This document shows, piece by piece, positions 54,580 to 63,569 of a stretch of 64,000 nt of DNA. The position numbers and the translations under genes are program-made. A model generated the notes under the pieces. That model was given only the letters and a program-made list of their open reading frames with translations. It did no database searches and was not told the origin of the DNA. Origin of the DNA: Ignavibacteriota bacterium (lineage in GTDB: Bacteria; Bacteroidota; Ignavibacteria; Ignavibacteriales; Melioribacteraceae); NCBI GenBank assembly GCA_016716225.1, contig JADJWT010000001.1, forward strand, positions 3,792,501 through 3,856,500, written 5' to 3'. The first letter of the stretch is position 1. The number at the start of each line of letters is the position of its first letter.

Positions 54580-56139
54580 ATGAAATTATTTAGAATAAAA
54601 CTTTCAGCAATTATTATTACTTCGGTAACTTTTTTAACAAATTTTAAATACCTTGCACAAGAAGAAAATATAACCAGAAACAAAAATAAACCGAATATTA
54701 TTTTAATTCTTGCTGATGATCTTGGTTACGGAGAATTGGGTGTATTTGGTCAGCAGAAAATTGAAACTCCTAATATTGATAAACTTGCAAAAAGCGGTAT
54801 TAAATTTACTCAGTTTTATTCTGGTTCAGCAGTTTGTGCACCTTCCCGATGTGCACTTTTAACTGGTCATCACACCGGCCATTCGTACATAAGAGGAAAT
54901 GATGAATGGGAAGAAAGAGGTGATGTTTGGGATTTTACAAAAGTCGTTGAAGATGCAAATTTGGAGGGACAAAGACCAATTCCGGATTCAATTCCCACAT
55001 TAAGTCTACTGCTTAAAAACAGTGGATACAAAACTGCTTTAATTGGCAAATGGGGATTGGGTGCTCCCCTTTCAGATGGAATTCCTAACAATCTCGGATT
55101 TGATTTTTTCTATGGTTACAATTGTCAAAGACAAGCTCACACATATTATCCAAAACATTTATGGCGAAATAAAGAAAAAGAATTGTTAAGTAATAAATTA
55201 ATTCCTCCACATCAAAAGATTAATGATAATGCCGATCCATATGATTTACAGAGTTATTCTGATTTTAATTTAATTGATTATGCTCCAGAGTTAATGCAAA
55301 AGGAAGCAATAAAATTCATAAATGAAAATAAAAAGGAATCATTCTTTCTTTATTATGCTTCAAATATTCCGCATGTTGCATTACAAGCTCCACAAAAATG
55401 GATTGATTATTACGTTAAAAAGTTTGAATATGAAAAACCATATGATGGAAGTACCGGATATTTTCCTTCGCGGTATCCACATGCAACATACGCTGCCATG
55501 ATTTCATATTTGGATGAACAAGTCGGTGAAATAATTTCTGAACTAAAGAAATTAGAGATTTATGAAAATACATTAATTATTTTCACAAGCGATAATGGTG
55601 CTTCTTTTGCTGGAGGAGCTGATCCAACCTTTTTTAACAGTGGCGGTATTTTTAATAGTGAGTATGGAAGAGGTAAAGGATTTTTATACGAAGCCGGAAT
55701 AAGAGTTCCATTTATTGCTTCTTGGCCAAATAAAATTAAAACAAATTCACAATCAGATCACATTTCTGCATTTTGGGATATATTGCCAACTTTGTGTGAT
55801 ATACAAAATATTCCAACTCCAAAAAATATTGATGGTAATAGTTTTATGCCTACATTGTTTGGGAAAAAACAAGAACAGCCAAATTATCTCTATTTTGAAA
55901 TTCCGGAGTATGGTGGTCAACAAGCTGTTAGATTGGGAAATTACAAAGCAGTTAGAAAAGATATAAAAAATGGAAATATGAAAATTGAACTTTATGATTT
56001 GAGTAACGATATAAGAGAAGAAAACAATATTGCAGATATAAATTTGGAAATTGTAAAACAAGTTGAAAATATTATGAGAGTTGAACATGTTTCTCCTAGT
56101 TTAGAGAAATTTAAAATGAAAACACTTGGGGATAATTAA
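54580..56139 (+). CDS. Sulfatase (arylsulfatase A-like, S1), Sec-type
   Basis: A 519-residue sulfatase. Unlike the two in the other operon it has an ordinary Sec-type signal peptide ending YLAQ (26) and no twin arginine. Metal site LADDLGYGELGVFG (45-57), formylglycine motif CAPSR (C86, Cys type) followed by CALLTGHHTGHSYIRGN, GKWGLGAPLSDGIPNNLGFDFFYGY, ASNIPHVALQAP, FTSDNGAS and LYEAGIRVPFIASWP. No discoidin module; it ends soon after the sulfatase C-terminal subdomain. It looks like the alpha-linked galactose/GlcNAc-sulfatase range of S1, but the target is not clear. A maturation enzyme is encoded at 13485. Confidence 0.93.
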   Translation: MKLFRIKLSAIIITSVTFLTNFKYLAQEENITRNKNKPNIILILADDLGYGELGVFGQQKIETPNIDKLAKSGIKFTQFYSGSAVCAPSRCALLTGHHTGHSYIRGNDEWEERGDVWDFTKVVEDANLEGQRPIPDSIPTLSLLLKNSGYKTALIGKWGLGAPLSDGIPNNLGFDFFYGYNCQRQAHTYYPKHLWRNKEKELLSNKLIPPHQKINDNADPYDLQSYSDFNLIDYAPELMQKEAIKFINENKKESFFLYYASNIPHVALQAPQKWIDYYVKKFEYEKPYDGSTGYFPSRYPHATYAAMISYLDEQVGEIISELKKLEIYENTLIIFTSDNGASFAGGADPTFFNSGGIFNSEYGRGKGFLYEAGIRVPFIASWPNKIKTNSQSDHISAFWDILPTLCDIQNIPTPKNIDGNSFMPTLFGKKQEQPNYLYFEIPEYGGQQAVRLGNYKAVRKDIKNGNMKIELYDLSNDIREENNIADINLEIVKQVENIMRVEHVSPSLEKFKMKTLGDN

Positions 56140-56167
56140 TTTGTTAAATCATTCGGGAATAAATTTG

Positions 56168-58567
56168 ATGAAAAATTTTTTGTCATTTTTAATACTATTA
56201 TTATCAAATTCATTTATTTTTTTCTCTTGTAATCAATCTGATGAAGAAATAACTCAATTAAAATTATGGTACAAAGAACCAGCAAATGCAAGAATTCCGG
56301 ATAATGAAAATCCTTGGATTGATGATCCAGAATGGTTAAAAGCACTTCCTCTGGGAAATGGATCACTAGGAGCAATGGTTTACGGAGATGTTAATTTTGA
56401 AAGGATTCAATTAAATGAAGAAAGTATGTGGTCGGGAAGTCCGGATGAGAATAATAATCCCGAATCATTTCCAGCAATCTCCAAAATAAGAAAATTACTT
56501 TTTGATGAAAAATATAGAGAGGCTTCTGAACTAACTGCAAAAACTCAAATTTGTAAAAGTTACGGTTCTGGGAATGGTAATGGAACAAATGTACCTTATG
56601 GTTCATTTCAAACTTTAGGTAATCTTTGGATAAATTTTTCTAATAACACAGAATACGGTAATTATTATCGTGAATTAAATCTCAACAATGCAGTTGCGAA
56701 GGTTTCTTATACTCAAAATAGAGTAAATTTTACAAGAGAAATTTTTACATCTTTCCCAGATCAAGTAATGGTTCTAAAGTTAACATCAGATAAACCGAAA
56801 CAAATTTCGTTTGAATGTAAATTAGATAGACCCGAACGGTTTTCAACCAAAACTGAAAATAATCAATTAATTATGTTTGGTGAACTTAATGATGGCAAAG
56901 GCGGAAACGGGTTAAAATATATTTCGCGATTAAAAATCAAAAATGTAAACGGAAAAATTAATTACACTGATTCTTCTATTGTTATTGAAAATTCTGATGA
57001 AGTAATTTTATTCTTAACAGCATCAACAAATTATTTACTAAAATATCCTAATTATATTGGCAGAGATTATATAAACATTAGCAATACTAATATTGAAAAT
57101 GCATTTAAAAAGGATTATGAGGAATTATATTATAATCATATTAGGGATTATCAAAAATATTATAACCGAGTAAATTTCAACTTAACTAATAATGAAAAGG
57201 ATACAATTCCAACTGATCTTAGAGTTCAGAATTTTAAAGAAAATAAAAATGACTTAAAATTAGTTGAATTGATTTTTCAATACGGAAGATATCTTCTAAT
57301 TTCATCATCAAGACCCGGAAAACTACCCGCAAATCTTCAAGGAATTTGGACTAATAAAATTCAAACTCCGTGGAATGGTGATTATCATACAAATATAAAT
57401 GTTCAAATGAATTATTGGCCAGCGGAAATTACAAATCTAAGTGAAATGCATCTTCCATTATTTAACTTAATTGAATCTCTTGTAATACCCGGAAAACAAA
57501 CAGCAAAAGTTCACTATAATGCAAATGGCTGGGTTATTCATCCAATAACAAATGTTTGGGGTTATACAGCTCCGGGAGAAAATTCAAGTTGGGGAATGCA
57601 TTTAAGTGCAAGCGCATGGCTTTGTTCTCATATTGGCGAACACTATAAATTTACTTTGGATAAAAATTTTCTAAAAGAAATGTTCCCGGTTCTAAAATCA
57701 TCTGTTGAATTTTATTTGGATTGGCTTGTTGAAGATCCAAAATCTGGTAAATTAGTTTCCGGTCCAGCTGGTTCGCCGGAGAATTCATTTATTGCACCGG
57801 ATGGAAGTAAATGCCAAATATCTATGGGACCAGCTCATGATCAACAACTTATTTGGAATTTATTTAATAATTTTATTTTCACTTGCAAAGAATTAAAAAT
57901 CAGCAATGAATTTGTTGAAAAGGTTAAAATTTCTCAAGAAAGATTACAAGGTCCAAAAATTGGAAGTGATGGCAGACTTTTGGAGTGGAATGAAGAATTT
58001 CAAGAAGTTGAACCGGGCCATCGTCACATGTCACATTTAATTGCACTTCATCCGGGTTCTCAAATTTCACTTTCTAAAACTCCGGAACTTGCAAAAGCTG
58101 CTAAAAAATCTCTTCAATATAGAATTGATAATGGCGGCGGTCATACTGGTTGGAGCGCAGCTTGGTTAATTAATTTATATGCAAGATTGCAAGAATCTGA
58201 AAATGCAAAAAAAAGTTTAGATGTTGTTTTATCAAAAAGTACAAGCCCTAATTTATTTGGTCAACATCCTCCGTTTCAAATGGATGCAAATTTCGGAACA
58301 ACATCAGGAATTGCAGAAATGCTTTTAACAAGTAATGATGATGAAATTCAACTTTTACCGGCACTACCAAAAGAATGGAACAACGGAAAAGTAAGTGGAC
58401 TTTGTGCTAAAGGCGGTTTTGAAGTTGATATGAAATGGAAAAATGGCGAATTAATTTATGCAAAAATAATTTCTAAGAATGGAAAGTTTTGTAAAGTAAA
58501 ATATAAAAATAAAGTCGCAAGTTTTAATACTGAAATAGGGGATGAGTATTATCCATTTAATGATTAA
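56168..58567 (+). CDS. GH95 alpha-L-fucosidase, lipoprotein
   Basis: A 799-residue GH95 from the ATG at 56168 (signal peptide MKNFLSFLILLLSNSFIFFSC, lipobox). A TTG start at 56126 inside the sulfatase end would put 14 extra residues before the signal and is unlikely. GH95 hallmarks: LWYKEPANARIPDNENPW, ALPLGNGSLGAMVYGDVNFERIQLNEESMWSG, SSSRPGKLPANLQGIW, NINVQMNYWPAEITNLSEMH, SGPAGSPENSF (acid Glu), GHRHMSHLIALHPGSQIS and QMDANFGTTSGIAEML (Asp). GH95 removes alpha-1,2-linked fucose (also some L-galactose) by inversion. It overlaps the convergent GH78 gene by 11 nt at its end. Confidence 0.93.
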   Translation: MKNFLSFLILLLSNSFIFFSCNQSDEEITQLKLWYKEPANARIPDNENPWIDDPEWLKALPLGNGSLGAMVYGDVNFERIQLNEESMWSGSPDENNNPESFPAISKIRKLLFDEKYREASELTAKTQICKSYGSGNGNGTNVPYGSFQTLGNLWINFSNNTEYGNYYRELNLNNAVAKVSYTQNRVNFTREIFTSFPDQVMVLKLTSDKPKQISFECKLDRPERFSTKTENNQLIMFGELNDGKGGNGLKYISRLKIKNVNGKINYTDSSIVIENSDEVILFLTASTNYLLKYPNYIGRDYINISNTNIENAFKKDYEELYYNHIRDYQKYYNRVNFNLTNNEKDTIPTDLRVQNFKENKNDLKLVELIFQYGRYLLISSSRPGKLPANLQGIWTNKIQTPWNGDYHTNINVQMNYWPAEITNLSEMHLPLFNLIESLVIPGKQTAKVHYNANGWVIHPITNVWGYTAPGENSSWGMHLSASAWLCSHIGEHYKFTLDKNFLKEMFPVLKSSVEFYLDWLVEDPKSGKLVSGPAGSPENSFIAPDGSKCQISMGPAHDQQLIWNLFNNFIFTCKELKISNEFVEKVKISQERLQGPKIGSDGRLLEWNEEFQEVEPGHRHMSHLIALHPGSQISLSKTPELAKAAKKSLQYRIDNGGGHTGWSAAWLINLYARLQESENAKKSLDVVLSKSTSPNLFGQHPPFQMDANFGTTSGIAEMLLTSNDDEIQLLPALPKEWNNGKVSGLCAKGGFEVDMKWKNGELIYAKIISKNGKFCKVKYKNKVASFNTEIGDEYYPFND

Positions 58568-61064
58568 AATTATTTTTTTTATACTCAATTAAAAATTTAC
58601 CAGAAGTTAAATTAAATTCGCCAATTGCAATTCCTTTTTCTTGATTATTTATTGCAAATAAATAATCTTTAAATTCTTCCGGATGTCTCAGAACACAAGA
58701 ATAATTCATAGGAATATTCAATTCATATTTATAGATATTAGTACTAATGCTCTCCCAACTTACTTCAACTTTATAATTTTCATCAATTGGTACTTCACCT
58801 TTTGCCCAAGTAATTTTCTCATTTTTAAATGGCGTAAATTTTATTGTTTTATAACCCGGTTTCTCCGGTGTAATTCCAAGTATTTCACTTGACATAAAAA
58901 ATAATGGCGAACCACCCCATGCATGACTATAATCCCCAACATAGCCAAGTTCTGTTTCATCTTGCCAATTTTCTTTTAAAGTGTAAGTTTCTAAATCAAT
59001 TCCGTTTTTCCATTTATCTAAAAGTCTTAAACCATCTGTACTAAATTTATTAATCTTTGTTAGCGCAGAAAGAACATAATATGTAAAATAAGGTTGCAAA
59101 TCAATTTTTTCTTGAGCGATCACATAATTCATTATTTCATCTTGTTTTTCTCTCGGTGCAATATCATATAAAACTGCAAGCGTATTTACATGCGGACTAT
59201 ATGTTACAATATTCTCATCTTCCGGTAACCAGAAATGTTTTTTTACATTGCTTAAAAACGGAATTCCATCTTTGTAGAGTTTTTGTTTTTCATCCCACAA
59301 ATGTTTATTAAAAGCTGTTTTAATTTTGGAAGCTAACGCAATATTTTTTTCTTTTTCAAAATCATTGCCAACAATTTCATTTAACTTTGAAGCTTCAATT
59401 AATGATTTGTAATAAAAAGCTGTAAGATAACCGGTACCAATTACTGAAGGGGGATGATGTGCATTAAACTTATCAATTTTTATCCAATCCATAAACATAT
59501 AATCCGGAGCTTGAGAAAGTAAAAACTTTTCATCAAGAAATTTTGAAAACAATTCGTTTAATTGATTAACATGAGGTAAAAGTTCTTTAACAATTCCAAC
59601 ATCTCCTGAATAACGAAAATAATCTACCAACCATTGAACCCAAAGCAGCGAATAACTTGTATGAAACATATCGTAATTATTTTTCTCAAGCATCTTTGCA
59701 GTTTTTATTAAATCTTGTCTTGCTAACCATTTATCGCCAAAAGCATAATAATTTGATAATGATTCAATTAAATAATCACCGGTACATGCAAGCGGCTCTT
59801 GATGCAGCGGAGAATCTAAATATAAACTTTGCATACACATTTGTGTTGTGGAACGGATAATATTCCACAGCATTGTATAGAATTCATCGGAACAAGAAAA
59901 ACTTCCACTATAAGAAATTGGATATGAAGAATATTCAATACCCAACGAATTAATTTTTATTCCTTTCTTGGAGGATATTTGAAATGTTAGATATCTAAAA
60001 ACATTTAGATACGGAATTGAAAAATCATTTACACCATCTTTACATATAAAAATAATTTTTCTATTAGCTCTTTTTTTTTCGATCGGAATAATTTTAATTG
60101 TATCATTTTTATATGCCGTAATTTTAAATGAATAAAATCCGGAAATATTTTTTCCGAAATCTAAAGTTATTTCAGTTTCACAAAAAGATTTATTAAGCAG
60201 ACTATTTTTTTCAATTAATAATTCACCACTTTTTGTTTTTTCGATAATTATTATCGGTTGAATTTTATGTTTAAAGGAAATGGGAATTTTACTTTGCAAT
60301 AAATAGTCATCAATTTTAAAATTAACTATTGAGGCAATACTCCAACCTTCATCATTAAAATTTTCATCAAACCAATTTTTAGGTTCAAGATTAGAATTAA
60401 ATGAAAAGCAATTATTAATATTTCCATAACTTGTATCAATCACACATTTCCAAGTTTCGTCGGTTGAAATTATTGTTTCATTTTTACTAGTATCCAAGTC
60501 ACAAATAAATTTGCCTTTTCCGGAAGTCGTTTCAGATAAAACCAAATCAAATGAAAGTACTTCAACAGCTAAAATATTTTCACCTAATTTCAATTCTTTT
60601 AAAACATTATGAGAAGTGAAAAACCAATGGTTGGGAGGATTTTTATCTTCGTAATCGCTCCCTATATTTGGCGGACCAAATGCAATTAACTTATTGTTTA
60701 GGTAAGCTCTAAAAGAAACGTCACCGGTTATACTTAATACTGATAGTTCCGGTAAATTTTTTAAGGTAAACTTTTTTCTGAATAATGCTCTGTATTTTTT
60801 ATTTCTTTCCGGATTATTATTAATCCACGTAGAAAATGATTCTTGATATTCTTTATAAATTTTATTGTTTACCCAAATCCATTTGCCATTCCAATTCTTT
60901 TTTATAAATAATTCATTTGGATTGAAATTAGTGTTTTTGACATATACACCGGAATAATCTGAAATTGAATTATATGCATGATCATTTGTTAAAAATTTAT
61001 TTTGCGAAATAATATTATTAATTCCTATACAAAAACAGAATAACAAATAAATAATATTTTTCAT
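58557..61064 (-). CDS. GH78-like alpha-L-rhamnosidase
   Basis: An 835-residue exported protein, signal peptide ending IISQ (21). The N-terminal part (about 50-250) is a beta-sandwich as in GH78 (KYRALFRKKFTLKNLPELSVLSITGDVSFRAYLNN, AVEVLSFDLVLSE). A (alpha/alpha)6 domain follows: MQSLYLDSPLHQEPLACTGDYLIES, LLWVQWLVDYFRYSGD, PDYMFMDWI, TGYLTAFYYKSLIEAS, LGYVGDYSHAWGGSPLFFMSSEILGITPEKPGYKTIKFTPF. The last stretch is typical of GH78. Rhamnose released would suit the broken rhaA at 16328. It is tail-to-tail with GH95, overlapping 11 bp, and downstream of the esterase in the third gene run. Confidence 0.83.
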   Translation of the reverse strand: MKNIIYLLFCFCIGINNIISQNKFLTNDHAYNSISDYSGVYVKNTNFNPNELFIKKNWNGKWIWVNNKIYKEYQESFSTWINNNPERNKKYRALFRKKFTLKNLPELSVLSITGDVSFRAYLNNKLIAFGPPNIGSDYEDKNPPNHWFFTSHNVLKELKLGENILAVEVLSFDLVLSETTSGKGKFICDLDTSKNETIISTDETWKCVIDTSYGNINNCFSFNSNLEPKNWFDENFNDEGWSIASIVNFKIDDYLLQSKIPISFKHKIQPIIIIEKTKSGELLIEKNSLLNKSFCETEITLDFGKNISGFYSFKITAYKNDTIKIIPIEKKRANRKIIFICKDGVNDFSIPYLNVFRYLTFQISSKKGIKINSLGIEYSSYPISYSGSFSCSDEFYTMLWNIIRSTTQMCMQSLYLDSPLHQEPLACTGDYLIESLSNYYAFGDKWLARQDLIKTAKMLEKNNYDMFHTSYSLLWVQWLVDYFRYSGDVGIVKELLPHVNQLNELFSKFLDEKFLLSQAPDYMFMDWIKIDKFNAHHPPSVIGTGYLTAFYYKSLIEASKLNEIVGNDFEKEKNIALASKIKTAFNKHLWDEKQKLYKDGIPFLSNVKKHFWLPEDENIVTYSPHVNTLAVLYDIAPREKQDEIMNYVIAQEKIDLQPYFTYYVLSALTKINKFSTDGLRLLDKWKNGIDLETYTLKENWQDETELGYVGDYSHAWGGSPLFFMSSEILGITPEKPGYKTIKFTPFKNEKITWAKGEVPIDENYKVEVSWESISTNIYKYELNIPMNYSCVLRHPEEFKDYLFAINNQEKGIAIGEFNLTSGKFLIEYKKNNFNH

Positions 61065-61090
61065 TTCGGTTATTGATTTCCAAAAAAAAA

Positions 61091-63568
61091 TTAATCAAAA
61101 ACAAAATCGCCGTTTTCTATCGACCAATCATTTCCATAAAATCCAGCCGCACATATCCCTTGATCTTTTTTCTCAAGAATTTTTGAATTAAAAATTGTAA
61201 TATCCGGAAATGAAGAGCCGGGTTTTAAGTAAGGTCGCATATATGATAATTTAATTCCGTTCTCACCGGTACCGGCAATTATTCCAACTAAATTTTTATC
61301 ACTTCCCTTTTTGGGATAAACAGCATAACAAGCTAAATTATTTCCATCAACAATATTTTTACCAATTGAAATTTTTTCGTTTGATATTTTTAACGGAGAA
61401 TTTTCGAGCAGAATTTTATAAGCACTATTTTGATTTTCACTTCCATAAAGAAAAATATTATTGTCATTATATTTTTCGGGATTGAAATCTTTATCGGCAA
61501 CAATTTCAAAAGCACCATTTCCCACATACCAAAACATTTCTGAATCATATCTTACTTTTGCTAAGATTTCATCATTTTGTTTTTGTGTACCATTTGTTCC
61601 GTAAACTAAAATCAAATTTTCCCTAAACAAATCTTTAAATGAGCCATATCGTAAAGGATTTTTTTCTTGATAATTAATAGTTTCAGAAAAATACCAATTC
61701 TTTCCATCATTGATTAAATAAATTTTATCATTATTGCTTACTCCGCTTAATTCTTCATTGTTTATCAAAAACTTTATATGTGAATTTTCTGATAATCCTA
61801 ATTGATTTACATCAACAGAAAATGTTTTAATATTGTTTGTATTTACTCTAAAAATATTTACTTCAGGAACAAATTCAATATCAATATTACTGAATTCAAA
61901 AAGTTCATTTTGTTGTTCTATAGTAACCCAATAATTTTTTGAAGAAATTCCCGGTGCCGCTGTTGTGAAAGATAATTTTTTAATTCTATTCAAAGATCGA
62001 GAATGTCTGGCAAAAAAATCAAACATGGGAGTCCAATCCACACAATCAGTTCCAGGTTTTACAGTATCAATATCCCACCAGTGTTCCATTCCCGGCTCAA
62101 AATGTGAATCATAATCTTTATGAAATTTTTCTAATGTTCTCAACATACTCTTTGCTTGAAATGGACTAACAACACTATCAGCATCACCATGAATAACATA
62201 AACACCAAGTTGAGAATAATTTGGAGCTAAAGTGTAAGTATCACTTTGCTTTGATGCTTTTGTATACATTTTTTGAATATCACCTAGCTTATTTTGATCT
62301 TCTCTGTATCTATAACTCCAAAGCGAAATCCAGCCGGCACTTGGTCCAATTGCCGCAAACTGATCGGGATAATTTGCACCAAGATACCAAGTTCCATGTC
62401 CGCCCATTGAATGCCCGGTTAAATAAACTCTATTTTCATCAACATTAAATTTTTGTTTTGCAATATTTAAAACTTCCATTGCATCAATTCGTCCGATATC
62501 TTCCCAATTAAATCCGTAAGGTCGGCGGTTTGTAGGACAAACAATATTTCCCCACTCTTTATTTGAATAAGAACCAGCTTGGTTTATCGCTTCCACACTT
62601 GCGCCGTGTACAGATAAAAACAAAGCTTGTTTATCTTCCGGATTTAAATTTGAAGAAGGTTTTACAGCATAATATTGTACACTTCCATCAATTGAACTTA
62701 TAAATGTTTGCTTGTATGCGTCAAGTTTGTCAACACATTTCAGTTTTATTTCTTGTTCATCCGTAATTTTCCCATCAACAATTAATTGAATTTTTAGAAT
62801 TTCATTTTCCGAACTTTTAGCAATTCCGGAGAAATTAACTCTAACTTTTCTAATAGAAATTGGAATGATTTGTTGAACATCTGTAATTGTGACTTCCCCA
62901 TCTTGATTGATCACTTTTATTTTTGCACCTTTCAAAGTTTCATCTTGTGCATTAACAATAACAATTCCTCCAAAATTATTGTAAGGTTCATTCTTAAAAA
63001 TATCTGGTAAAGTATTATCATTTAGATTAAAAAATACCGGCGATTTTATTTGATGCAATACTGCTTTCATTCTGCCAAAATTCATCTGAAATAAAAATTC
63101 ATTTTTCCCTTTTTTTATTTTTATTGGAAGGAATGAATTATTAAAATTTGGTTCCCAGCTTTCGTAATTTTCTTTTGTTCCATAAATATTTCCAATTCGC
63201 GGTTCACCATTTACAAAAACATTATAATAAGTATACCCCTCAAGTAACATTATTTTTTCTTTATCGGATTCATATTTATGATATAAGTATGAACCTCGAA
63301 GATTCCGATCTTCAAACCAACCGTTATCTTCAGCTTGCACCGAAATCCATTGAGAAGTAATAGTATCAATTTTAATTACATCATTTTCTTTTGGTTCACT
63401 CCAATTTCCATTTACTATTGCCGCTTCAATTGGATCTATTTGCGATAGACTTCTTCTATCTGGAGGATTTATTTTAATCGCTAATCCATTGCTAATTACT
63501 ATTTTCTCTTGCGCAAAAATATTTTGGAATAAAATTATGATTACAAAGATTAATAAAGTATTTTTCAT
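61091..63568 (-). CDS. Secreted alpha/beta-hydrolase esterase (prolyl oligopeptidase-like fold)
   Basis: An 825-residue exported protein, starting at the ATG 63568, because the upstream in-frame ATGs lie within the neighbouring gene; it then gives signal peptide MKNTLLIFVIIILFQNIFAQ. The N-terminus is beta-rich (about 30-290). The hydrolase domain carries LSVHGASVEA, YLTGHSMGGHGTW (Ser nucleophile), VIHGDADSVVSPFQAKSML (Asp) and PGMEHWWD (His). The C-terminus has a further hydrolase-like half (ENLILVYGTNGTQKQNDEILAKVRYDS). PHB-depolymerase/feruloyl-esterase-like proteins of this kind remove acyl groups from plant polysaccharides; peptidase function is the alternative. Confidence 0.78.
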   Translation of the reverse strand: MKNTLLIFVIIILFQNIFAQEKIVISNGLAIKINPPDRRSLSQIDPIEAAIVNGNWSEPKENDVIKIDTITSQWISVQAEDNGWFEDRNLRGSYLYHKYESDKEKIMLLEGYTYYNVFVNGEPRIGNIYGTKENYESWEPNFNNSFLPIKIKKGKNEFLFQMNFGRMKAVLHQIKSPVFFNLNDNTLPDIFKNEPYNNFGGIVIVNAQDETLKGAKIKVINQDGEVTITDVQQIIPISIRKVRVNFSGIAKSSENEILKIQLIVDGKITDEQEIKLKCVDKLDAYKQTFISSIDGSVQYYAVKPSSNLNPEDKQALFLSVHGASVEAINQAGSYSNKEWGNIVCPTNRRPYGFNWEDIGRIDAMEVLNIAKQKFNVDENRVYLTGHSMGGHGTWYLGANYPDQFAAIGPSAGWISLWSYRYREDQNKLGDIQKMYTKASKQSDTYTLAPNYSQLGVYVIHGDADSVVSPFQAKSMLRTLEKFHKDYDSHFEPGMEHWWDIDTVKPGTDCVDWTPMFDFFARHSRSLNRIKKLSFTTAAPGISSKNYWVTIEQQNELFEFSNIDIEFVPEVNIFRVNTNNIKTFSVDVNQLGLSENSHIKFLINNEELSGVSNNDKIYLINDGKNWYFSETINYQEKNPLRYGSFKDLFRENLILVYGTNGTQKQNDEILAKVRYDSEMFWYVGNGAFEIVADKDFNPEKYNDNNIFLYGSENQNSAYKILLENSPLKISNEKISIGKNIVDGNNLACYAVYPKKGSDKNLVGIIAGTGENGIKLSYMRPYLKPGSSFPDITIFNSKILEKKDQGICAAGFYGNDWSIENGDFVFD

Positions 63569-63569
63569 T

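Noticed and set aside
56126..56167. TTG start for GH95 inside the sulfatase 3' end
   Set aside because: It would add 14 residues in front of a clean lipoprotein signal peptide that begins at the ATG 56168.
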